Source: Scytonema sp. UIC 10036 (GTDB taxonomy: Bacteria; Cyanobacteriota; Cyanobacteriia; Cyanobacteriales; Nostocaceae). From it: a stretch of 34,603 nucleotides of DNA. A program made the translations under genes and the position numbers. The stretch is taken from the NCBI RefSeq assembly GCF_009725235.1, contig NZ_WJFC01000135.1:1-34603 (forward strand), in the 5' to 3' direction. Positions within the stretch are counted from its first letter, which is position 1; every line of letters starts with the position of its first letter. Shown here piece by piece: positions 1 through 6,328 of the stretch. The notes under the pieces were generated by a model. The model was not told where the DNA came from. It saw only the letters and a list, made by a program, of their open reading frames with translations, and ran no database searches.

Positions 1-103
1 CCCCAACTCTCGCCCGAGCCCCCAACTCACTACCAGCAATTTATTTACACGCTCTTGCGGGATTTACACTTGAAGCCTTTATTGGAGAGAGTAGGAGTAC
101 CCT

Positions 104-335
104 CTTTCAAATAAATGAAACCTGCTTGCGGGATTGAAACTCGAGAATACCAGTACAAATATGCCGCAATCTATTGCTTTCAAATAAATGAAACCTGCTT
201 GCGGGATTGAAACGGTATTGTATCCGTCATGAGCAATTATCCTACCTGACACTTTCAAATAAATGAAACCTGCTTGCGAGATTGAAACGTTGCTATTGTC
301 GCTTACCTGTTATGCAATTTGAATTACTTTCAAAT
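104..335 (+). CRISPR. CRISPR array 1 (3 repeats plus truncated end)
   Basis: Repeats of 37 nt lie at 104-140, 177-213 and 252-288, with a truncated fourth (CTTTCAAAT) at 327-335. Spacers are 36, 38 and 38 nt. The repeat starts CTTTCAAATAAATGAAA, has a short GC-rich stem and ends GGGATTGAAAC. All three copies carry CCTGC instead of the CCCGC of array 3, and the third also has GCGAG for GCGGG. A weaker match (GCTCTTGCGGGATTTACAC at 51-69, extending from about 41) suggests one more decayed repeat upstream, so the array may continue past the left edge. The 3' ATTGAAAC end, typical of crRNA 5' handles, gives a plus-strand orientation. No leader is visible here. Confidence 0.93.
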
Positions 336-425
336 GTAACTCCTACACGGACTGCCATAGCAGTATAATTATGCAATAGATTGAAAGGGGGAATTTTATA
401 AAACACAAGATGTATGGATTACATT

Positions 426-824
426 TTAAGAATCTTCAATATTCTTACATATTTTGGCAAGTTTTCCATAAAAACAAATTTCACTTGCAGTGGGAGACAA
501 TTTTGTTTGCTTAGGTGTTTTGGAACTAGAAAATTGTTCCATCAACCATAGTCCTCCACTGATAATGCTAACAATTGTAATTACAGCCAAGTATGTATTG
601 CGTATTTGCTTCCAGTTGAAGGGGACTCGGCGCACCAAATACTCAGATGAACTACCAATAATGTAATAAGATGATTTACCTGTTGGTTGCACTCGGAAAG
701 AACCTATAGGAATTAGAGGTACATAAGCTATTACAATCCACTCAGTTGTAATGTAAGATTCATCTGACAAAAGCTCTCGTTTTCCATAATATTTGGTTCC
801 GCACCCATTAAGTGTGTATGGCAT
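426..824 (-). CDS. Hypothetical small membrane protein
   Basis: This is a 132-residue protein when started at the ATG at 824. That start has GAGGT just upstream and is preferred to an in-frame GTG at 842. The N-terminal half has a pattern (NGCGTKYYGKR, then TTEWIVIAYVPLIPIGS) that I associate with uncharacterised bacterial membrane-associated proteins. One hydrophobic stretch near residues 76-95 (YLAVITIVSIISGGLWLM) should span the membrane. The C-terminal tail is polar with three cysteine or lysine-rich segments. No enzymatic motif is visible and I cannot assign a function. It stands alone between CRISPR array 1 and the MITE. Confidence 0.7.
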   Translation of the reverse strand: MPYTLNGCGTKYYGKRELLSDESYITTEWIVIAYVPLIPIGSFRVQPTGKSSYYIIGSSSEYLVRRVPFNWKQIRNTYLAVITIVSIISGGLWLMEQFSSSKTPKQTKLSPTASEICFYGKLAKICKNIEDS

Positions 825-911
825 AATTACCTCTAATTTCACTAAAAACTTATTTAAATACAGTTTGTATTTTTGTAATTTTCAAAATCGAAATATTTGT
901 TAATACTAAGT

Positions 912-1049
912 CAATACTGCTCGGATAAGCGTTTTTGTAGGTTGGGTAAACCCGTGTGTGAAACCCAACAAATGCTGATAAATGTTGGGTTTCGTTCCTC
1001 AACCCAACCTACCTTAAATTTGAATTTTTAGCTTAACCGACAAGTATTG
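912..1049. mobile_element. MITE-like element, 138 bp, with target duplication
   Basis: The ends are imperfect 19-bp terminal inverted repeats: CAATACTGCTCGGATAAGC at 912-930 and GCTTAACCGACAAGTATTG at 1031-1049 (16 of 19 pair). A perfect 10-bp direct repeat AATACTAAGT flanks it at 902-911 and 1050-1059, as expected for a transposition target duplication. Inside are two nested inverted repeats: GTAGGTTGGGT (937-947) with ACCCAACCTAC (1002-1012), and GAAACCCAACA (960-970) with TGTTGGGTTTC (983-993). It has no coding capacity, so it is non-autonomous. The GTTGGGTTTCGTTCCTCAACCCAAC core recurs elsewhere in the window. Confidence 0.85.
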
Positions 1050-1080
1050 AATACTAAGTTGTCAGTTCAATTTTTTTCTA

Positions 1081-2163
1081 CTAATGAAGGTTTTTAATTC
1101 TAGCCAACATATCTTGGTACCTGTCTTGTTCCCCCTCTTGCTGATAAATGCTGGCAGCTTTTTGAAAATCAACAATAGCCCCCTGTTTATCACCTAAATC
1201 ATAACGGCACTGTCCTCGACCGTGATAGGCAAAAGCATCCTTAGGATTAATCTTAATAGCTCGATCAAAATCTTGAATTGCCGCTAGCTTGTTACCTAAA
1301 TAATAATGGACAACTCCCCTGTTGTGGTAAGCATCAGAATCATTAGGATTAATCTTAATAGCACGGTTGTAATCTTCTATTGCCGTCAGCTTATCACCCA
1401 TCTCGTAATAGGCTAGTCCCCGGTTGTAGTAGGCGTCAGAATCGTTAGGATTAATCTTAATAGCACGGTTGTAATCTTCTATTGCTGCCAACTTATCGCC
1501 CATCTCGGAACGGGCTAGCCCCCGGTTGTTATAGGCATCGGCATCGTTAGGATTAATTTTAAGAGCTCGATCGTAATCTTCGATCGCCGCCTGCTTATCA
1601 CCCAGAGTGGAGCGGGTTAGTCCCCGACTAATATAGGCTTTGGCATAGTTAGGATTAATCCTGATGGCTCGATCGTAATCTTCGATTGCTGCCTGCTTCT
1701 CACCTAAATCATGACGGGCAATTCCCCGATTGTAGTAGGCTTTGGCATAGTTAGGATTAATACTGATGGCTCGATTATAATCTTCGATTGCTGCCTGCTG
1801 CTTACCCAAATCATCATAGGTAATCCCTCGATTATAGTAAGCTTCGGCAAAGTTAGAATTTATCTTGATGGCTCGATCAAAGTCTTCGATCGCCGCCTGC
1901 TTCTCACCTAGATAATAACGGGCAATTCCCCGATTGTAGTAGGCTTCAGTGTAATTAGGATTAATCCGAATTGCTTCGGTAAAAGCCACAATTGCCCCTT
2001 GATAATCCCCTCTTTCAACTTTAGAAAAACCAATATTAAAAAAGTTGTCAGTTTGGGAAATTACGTCAACCTTTTGTGCAGCGTTCGCTATGACAGTATG
2101 AGGCTGTATTATCACCACCGTCATGCCCAACAATCCTACCAATAAATTAGTAAATTTCAACAT
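1081..2163 (-). CDS. Exported TPR-repeat protein
   Basis: This is a 360-residue protein from the ATG at 2163. A TTG further upstream is in frame, but the ATG gives a clean signal peptide (LLVGLLGMTVVII, then cleavage probably near ANAAQ), so export to periplasm or beyond is likely. The rest is almost entirely nine tetratricopeptide repeats of 34 residues (for example AYYNRGIARYYLGEKQAAIE and DRAIKINPN), ending with a short non-repeat tail. TPR arrays are protein-protein interaction scaffolds; no catalytic domain is present and the partner is unknown. The repeats are very similar to each other at the DNA level, which fits recent internal expansion. It is monocistronic, with the MITE about 30 bases beyond its stop codon. 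Confidence 0.88.
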   Translation of the reverse strand: MLKFTNLLVGLLGMTVVIIQPHTVIANAAQKVDVISQTDNFFNIGFSKVERGDYQGAIVAFTEAIRINPNYTEAYYNRGIARYYLGEKQAAIEDFDRAIKINSNFAEAYYNRGITYDDLGKQQAAIEDYNRAISINPNYAKAYYNRGIARHDLGEKQAAIEDYDRAIRINPNYAKAYISRGLTRSTLGDKQAAIEDYDRALKINPNDADAYNNRGLARSEMGDKLAAIEDYNRAIKINPNDSDAYYNRGLAYYEMGDKLTAIEDYNRAIKINPNDSDAYHNRGVVHYYLGNKLAAIQDFDRAIKINPKDAFAYHGRGQCRYDLGDKQGAIVDFQKAASIYQQEGEQDRYQDMLARIKNLH

Positions 2164-2453
2164 ATCGTTAATATCGCTGCAAACTGACAATGATACAGCA
2201 GATTGCAATTAAATGAGGTACAGATTGTCGTAAGGGCATAATGCCTTGCGCCCCTTCCTGTGTACTCCGTTTACCCAAAGAATGCTGTATTTCTAGGTTT
2301 ACAAATAAGCGTGTTTTGTGACTTCAGTAAAAATGGGGAAATTTAGATAATGATTCTATGAGGACATTAGCCAAGGAAAAAAACCACCCTAAGTGAGTGG
2401 GGATTTGGTATCCATCAGCCGATCGCAATGAAATTATAGGAGCAGGAATATAG
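2164..2453. other. Intergenic region with decayed dispersed repeat
   Basis: This holds the upstream region of the TPR gene. It includes a decayed inverted repeat around 2230-2256 (AAGGGCATAATGCCTTGCGCCCCTT) of the kind scattered through Nostocales genomes. I see no gene in it and no clear promoter consensus. Confidence 0.5.
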
Positions 2454-2567
2454 ATGGCTAAAAAAGATTTTGTTATGCAGCGTCTGTGTGCGATCGCTCA
2501 TTCACCAGCTAGTAATAAAACTTCTGTATACAGATGTGGATGGTTGTGGAAATGGCTCTATCGTTAG
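2454..2567 (+). CDS. Possible 37-residue ORF ahead of CRISPR array 2
   Basis: ATG at 2454 opens a 37-codon reading frame (starting MAKKDFVMQRL, ending WLWKWLYR, basic and tryptophan-rich at the C terminus) that stops at 2565-2567. AGGAG lies 11 bases before the start. Its 3' end overlaps the leader sequence shared with array 3, where the corresponding region has no matching frame. It may therefore be a chance frame, or a small remnant gene. No homolog is recognised. Confidence 0.25.
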   Translation: MAKKDFVMQRLCAIAHSPASNKTSVYRCGWLWKWLYR

Positions 2568-2582
2568 CTTGAGTTGGCTGCC
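2538..2582 (+). promoter_or_regulatory. CRISPR leader (proximal part) of array 2
   Basis: The 45 bases before the first repeat match the equivalent stretch before array 3 at roughly three quarters of positions. Shared blocks include TGGTTGTGGAAATGGCTCTA here against TGGTGGTGGAAGTGGCTCTA there, followed by GTTAGCTT and CTGCCC directly at the repeat. Conservation between two loci immediately upstream of repeat 1 identifies leader sequence and fixes array direction. Further upstream the two loci diverge. Confidence 0.75.
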
Positions 2583-2765
2583 CTTTCAAATTAATGAACC
2601 CCGTTCGCGGGATTGAAACGCCCACCATATCTGGGACACCGTAGCCGAACTCGACGAACCTTTCAAATAAACGAAACCCGCTTGCGGGATTGAAACAAGC
2701 TAGCTACTATAGATACAGATAGGCAGAGGTGCTTTCAATAAATGAAACCTGCTTCGTTATGAAAC
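2583..2765 (+). CRISPR. CRISPR array 2 (3 repeats)
   Basis: Repeats are at 2583-2619, 2660-2696 and 2732-2765, with spacers of 40 and 35 nt. Only the middle copy is near consensus (one change, AAACGAAA). The leader-proximal copy is divergent (TTAATGAACC, then CCGTTCGCGGG, which changes the stem-loop to CCCG-TTCG-CGGG). The last copy has lost bases around the loop (GCTTCGTTATGAAAC, 34 nt), as is usual at a leader-distal end. Same repeat family as arrays 1 and 3. Confidence 0.92.
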
Positions 2766-2802
2766 TTTTATTGTCTATTTAAGTAAGTTGGCGGGCTAAA
2801 GA

Positions 2803-3029
2803 ATGAATACTACTCAATTAATAATGAATGGAGATAAACAAACGGTTATATTACCTAAAGAATTTCAATTACAGGTAATGAGTTTAATTAAAAAGATAGT
2901 AATGCTGTGGTACTGATTTCTAAGGAAAATCCGTGGCAAACATTATTTGATAGCCTAGATATTTTCTCTGAAGATTTTATGGAAAATAGAGAACAGCTTT
3001 ATTTAGAAGAGAGAGAAGATTTGGAATGA
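2803..3029 (+). pseudogene. vapB antitoxin, frameshifted
   Basis: ATG at 2803 begins MNTTQLIMNGDKQTVILPKE, the AbrB/MazE-like N terminus of VapB-type antitoxins. After FQLQ the frame is lost and ends at a TGA near 2917. The second half continues in another frame as KDSNAVVLISKENPWQTLFD and EEREDLE, ending at TGA 3027-3029. That stop overlaps the vapC start (ATGA), the normal vapBC arrangement. The damage lies between about 2873 and 2905, where a few bases seem to be missing (at least two small indels). The DNA-binding part could still be made, but the toxin-neutralising C-terminal part cannot be made in frame with it. Confidence 0.85.
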
Positions 3030-3427
3030 AATTTCTGTTAGATACAAATATTTGCATCTACATTATTAAACATAAACCAAAGAAAGTACTAGATAAATTT
3101 CAATCGTTAGATATATCTGACGTGGGAATTTCATCAATTACAATTGCAGAACTTGAATACGGTGTGTACAAAAGTCAACGTCAAGAGCAAAATCGGACAG
3201 CGCTGACTCAATTTTTAATTCCTTTACAGGTTGTATCTTTTGATGAACAAGCAACACAAACCTATGGAAAAATTCGAGCAGAGTTAGAGAACCAAGGAAT
3301 TGTAATTGGGTCTATGGATATGCTCATCGCATCTCAAACAATTAGTCTGGGCTTAATTTTAGTCACCAATAACGTGAGAGAATTATCACGAATCCCCGCA
3401 CTGATGTTAGAAAATTGGGTGGATTAG
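3026..3427 (+). CDS. vapC: VapC-type PIN-domain toxin ribonuclease
   Basis: This is a 133-residue, full-length PIN-domain protein, usual for VapC. The N-terminal MKFLLDTN gives the first metal-binding aspartate (D6), AELEYG gives the glutamate (E42), and SMDMLIAS gives a further acidic residue (D98). LVTNNVREL and a final LENW complete the typical C-terminal pattern of this subfamily. Family members are Mg-dependent RNases cutting tRNA or rRNA and are held in check by the upstream VapB. The start overlaps the stop of the frameshifted vapB, so translational coupling is probably lost. Whether the toxin is active without its antitoxin cannot be told from sequence. Confidence 0.9.
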   Translation: MKFLLDTNICIYIIKHKPKKVLDKFQSLDISDVGISSITIAELEYGVYKSQRQEQNRTALTQFLIPLQVVSFDEQATQTYGKIRAELENQGIVIGSMDMLIASQTISLGLILVTNNVRELSRIPALMLENWVD

Positions 3428-3496
3428 TCCACCAAGTCAGAGGGTGCATCCCATTTTGGCAAATTGCCCTTAGAATAGAATTCTTAGGCTATACAG

Positions 3497-3541
3497 CAGC
3501 GTTAGAGCACCAAGGAATTATAATTGGATCAATAGCTATGG
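3497..3541 (+). pseudogene. vapC fragment
   Basis: A short stretch (GCGTTAGAGCACCAAGGAAT and the bases after it) closely matches the vapC segment at about 3277-3321 (AELENQGIVIGSMDM in the toxin, here reading ALEHQGIIIGSIAM). It is a scrap of a second, related PIN gene in the same orientation. It ends at the 3' end of the fitB-like pseudogene on the other strand. Confidence 0.65.
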
Positions 3542-3964
3542 GGCTTCCTTAGACCAAGGATTAATAATAAAAATTCCGCAGCCAGCGAAATCAGAAACAT
3601 TACGAGTTGCTATAGCTGCGTTACGAGAGTAACAAATAGCAGCAATTTGGGCATCAGCTTGAGATATGGGAGTACCACTACGTCGTCTTTGGGCTGAAAT
3701 ATTAGCAAAAGCAACAGCAGCAGATTCATCAAATGCAAGAACACGTCCTGTAAAGTCCTCTGCAAACATTAAAGTAGCGGCTTGATAGAGTTCGTATTTA
3801 CGCTTTCCTTCTGGTAAAATGGCGATGCCATAGAGTATTTCGGCTTATGTAATTGTTGTAGTAAACAAACTTGTTACAGGTTGTCGGGCTGCCCAATCTC
3901 GAACTATTGTAGACCCTTGGGGTTTGATTAATTCTGACAATACATTAGTATCAAGAATAATCAT
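3536..3964 (-). pseudogene. FitB-like PIN toxin with one in-frame stop
   Basis: Reading from the ATG at 3964 gives MIILDTNVLSELIKPQGS and continues through SLFTTTIT. A TAA at 3847-3845 (codon 40) then replaces what is normally a glutamine or similar residue before AEILYGI. The same frame continues unbroken through EGKRKYELYQAA, PISQADAQIAAI, ATRNVSDF and GIFIINPW to the stop, so the only visible lesion is this nonsense codon. The overall pattern (DTNVLSE, AEILYG, AQIAAI, TRN..DF) is that of FitB/VapC plasmid-stability toxins. The start overlaps the stop of the antitoxin gene (ATGA), so this was a normal antitoxin-toxin operon. An internal ATG at 3769 could allow a C-terminal piece. Confidence 0.88.
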
Positions 3965-4206
3965 TCAAAAGTGGGTGCAGGACGCATAGGTTCTCTGGTA
4001 ATCTCTCCTAGTTCAAAATCTTCCAAGTGAGCAAAGCGTTTTTCTATCATATTTACAAGATTTACAGGCGTTTGTTGATTTTCACATAAAGCCTGACGGA
4101 GAATCTCTTTTACTTCTTCTTCTAGGGAACGACCATTTTTTGAAGCTCGTTGTTGCAAAAGGTTTTTGATGTTGTCGTCAATGTTAAAAATGGTAATGTT
4201 TGTCAT
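3961..4206 (-). CDS. FitA/StbC-like ribbon-helix-helix antitoxin
   Basis: This is an 81-residue protein. The N-terminal strand MTNITIFNIDDNIKNLLQQR, followed by NGRSLEEEVKEILRQAL, is the ribbon-helix-helix DNA-binding pattern of FitA-type antitoxins. The C-terminal half (MIEKRFAHLEDFELGEI) is the usual toxin-contacting tail. Members bind their own promoter as dimers and cap the PIN toxin active site. Here the gene is intact while its toxin partner carries a stop codon. It is encoded on the opposite strand from array 3, whose leader begins within about 170 bases of its start. Confidence 0.85.
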   Translation of the reverse strand: MTNITIFNIDDNIKNLLQQRASKNGRSLEEEVKEILRQALCENQQTPVNLVNMIEKRFAHLEDFELGEITREPMRPAPTFE

Positions 4207-4376
4207 GGTGAATGAATTTGATTGTGATGTTTTTAGATATGTAATAATTGTGTAGCCGTTCTGCTGTTTCTGATGACGTTACCTGTGTCGGTCAGCAAGG
4301 CTATTACCGACAATTCCAAGCAACCTCGACAGCAAGACACAATAATATTATGATATTAGAGTAATCTGGCAAATTT

Positions 4377-4567
4377 TTTGGCAGGGCAAAGCATGGGCGA
4401 AAACCCCCCACCTCCTGCCAAATCGACGGAACCTTGACAAATCAATAGTTTCAATGATTGAGGTCTGAGCAAGAGCTTTTTGATGAAAGCCTGAAATAGA
4501 CTTTTAAAACAGTCCTGCCAAAATTGGTGGTGGAAGTGGCTCTAAAGTTAGCTTCGGTCTGCTGCCC
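4377..4567 (+). promoter_or_regulatory. CRISPR leader of array 3
   Basis: This is the noncoding sequence directly before the first repeat. It contains a perfect 9-bp inverted repeat, TTTGGCAGG (4377-4385) and CCTGCCAAA (4414-4422), then a TTGACA hexamer (4434-4439) with no convincing -10 element. The block from about 4524 to 4567 is shared with array 2. The CCTGCCAAA motif recurs at about 4514-4522. Calling it a leader rests on position and on the duplicated proximal block; the promoter is inference. Confidence 0.7.
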
Positions 4568-6201
4568 CTTTCAAATAAATGAAACCCGCTTGCGGGATTG
4601 AAACATGCGATCCGCAATTGCTTCCAAATATCCTGATGTCTTTCAAATAAATGAAACCCGCTTGCGGGATTGAAACTAATACGAAAGACAAGGAAACACG
4701 CAATGGCTACCTTTCAAATAAATGAAACCCGCTTGCGGGATTGAAACGATTATTTTGATATTTTAACCTTCTAGAAAAAGCCTTTCAAATAAATGAAACC
4801 CGCTTGCGGGATTGAAACCATTAGATCGTTCTGTATACATTGAAAACCATCCAACTTTCAAATAAATGAAACCCGCTTGCGGGATTGAAACTCTCAAAGA
4901 TTGCAGATCGCTCTCTCTTGTTACTTTCAAATAAATGAAACCCGCTTGCGGGATTGAAACATGCAGGCAGGAGTGAGGCAATCTGGTTCATCAAAAACTT
5001 TCAAATAAATGAAACCCGCTTGCGGGATTGAAACTACTCAGATCGCTTTCTTGCTTGAGAATATCTAGCTGTCTTTCAAATAAATGAAACCCGCTTGCGG
5101 GATTGAAACGAACTATTAGAAGCTACAAGATTGGATGTGTTGATGGTGCTTTCAAATAAATGAAACCCGCTTGCGGGATTGAAACCTGTGAGTTTTAATT
5201 CTCTATCTAGTCTCTGGGGGAAACTTTCAAATAAATGAAACCCGCTTGCGGGATTGAAACTTTTGTAGTGTTAGCTGTGCAGCAGAAAGTAGTACTTTCA
5301 AATAAATGAAACCCGCTTGCGGGATTGAAACCTCAACTCCCAACCAACAGAATCCCCAAAATCGCTCAAGCTTTCAAATAAATGAAACCCGCTTGCGGGA
5401 TTGAAACGAAAAAGAAAAATGGTAGCGAACAACGAGTTGCTCTTTCAAATAAATGAAACCCGCTTGCGGGATTGAAACATGGAACACTCGCATAAGCATA
5501 TCTTTGGCTTGCTCCTTTCAAATAAATGAAACCCGCTTGCGGGATTGAAACTTGCATTTTTGTTTCTAGGTCTTGACAATCTTAAGTTCTTTCAAATAAA
5601 TGAAACCCGCTTGCGGGATTGAAACAAAATAGCAGCACTTAAAGCTACAAACGATTACCTTTCAAATAAATGAAACCCGCTTGCGGGATTGAAACATCGC
5701 TATTGGCGATTTTTTAGCAATATTAATTTTCTTTCAAATAAATGAAACCCGCTTGCGGGATTGAAACATTACTATTTAATGCTATGGAGAACCAACGGTA
5801 ATAATTACAAAAAAATTAAACCCGATTGCGGGATTGAAACGGATTCATCAAAGAATTTGATTGAAGCATTGGAAGCCTTTCAAATAAATGAAACCCGCTT
5901 GCGGGATTGAAACCGAAGCACACATTGAAACTATCAAAGACGGTATCAACTTTCAAATAAATGAAACCCGCTTGCGGGATTGAAACAAAAAGGAGATGCG
6001 ATATCGCATTGAGTAGCATTTCTTTCAAATAAATGAAACCCGCTTGCGGGATTGAAACGATACTTCCTCATTCATGGCGAGTACTCCTTCTACTTTCAAA
6101 TAAATGAAACCCGCTTGCGGGATTGAAACAGGATCGAGAAAATCAATGATGAGCGATCGCTCATCTTTCAAATAAATGAAACCCGCTTGCGGGATTGAAA
6201 C
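4568..6201 (+). CRISPR. CRISPR array 3 (23 repeats, 22 spacers)
   Basis: The 37-nt repeat (CTTTCAAATAAATGAAA, then CCCGCTTGCGGG, then ATTGAAAC) occurs 23 times from 4568-4604 to 6165-6201. Spacers are 32-39 nt and I see no duplicated spacer. Twenty-two copies are identical as far as I can read. The exception is repeat 18 (5804-5840), whose first half is degraded (ATTACAAAAAAATTAAA) and whose stem reads CCCGATTGCGGG. The CCCGC/GCGGG stem with a TT (or CUUG) loop and the ATTGAAAC 3' end resemble repeats used by cyanobacterial type I-D and III systems. Type cannot be assigned because no cas gene is present. The leader is to the left, so spacers near 4600 are the youngest. Confidence 0.98.
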
Positions 6202-6328
6202 AGAAATTAACCATATTATAGGGGATAGAATGGCTGGAATTGGTGAGGATTACGTAAGTTATAAAGTCAGAGTTCGTAACAGTAATATCCAAAAAGGTAA
6301 GAGTGCGGGATATCAGGTAATTTATCAA
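6202..6328 (+). pseudogene. RelE/HigB-family toxin fragment
   Basis: Immediately after the last CRISPR repeat the frame reads GDRMAGIGEDYVSYKVRVRN and then SNIQKGKSAGYQVIYQ. This matches the central part of a RelE/HigB-type toxin subfamily (GDR-PG-G, KVR, DIQKGKSGGYR-IYY). Neither the N-terminal part nor the end after IYQ is present: the 5' side is cut off at the repeat boundary and the 3' side runs into unrelated sequence. It is a dead fragment with no antitoxin beside it. Confidence 0.6.

Noticed and set aside
1711..1911. Plus-strand frame inside the TPR gene
   Set aside because: It is the complement of repeated TPR codons; the repeat periodicity explains its length and internal similarity.
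4763..6028. Minus-strand open frames across CRISPR array 3 with repeated FNPASGFHLFE-type peptides
   Set aside because: They are translations of the 37-nt repeat and spacers; the regular repetition comes from the array, not from a coding gene.
6150..6160. HIP1 octamers as regulatory sites
   Set aside because: GCGATCGC is spread through coding and noncoding DNA in the window as in most cyanobacteria, so individual copies are not evidence of a regulatory site.
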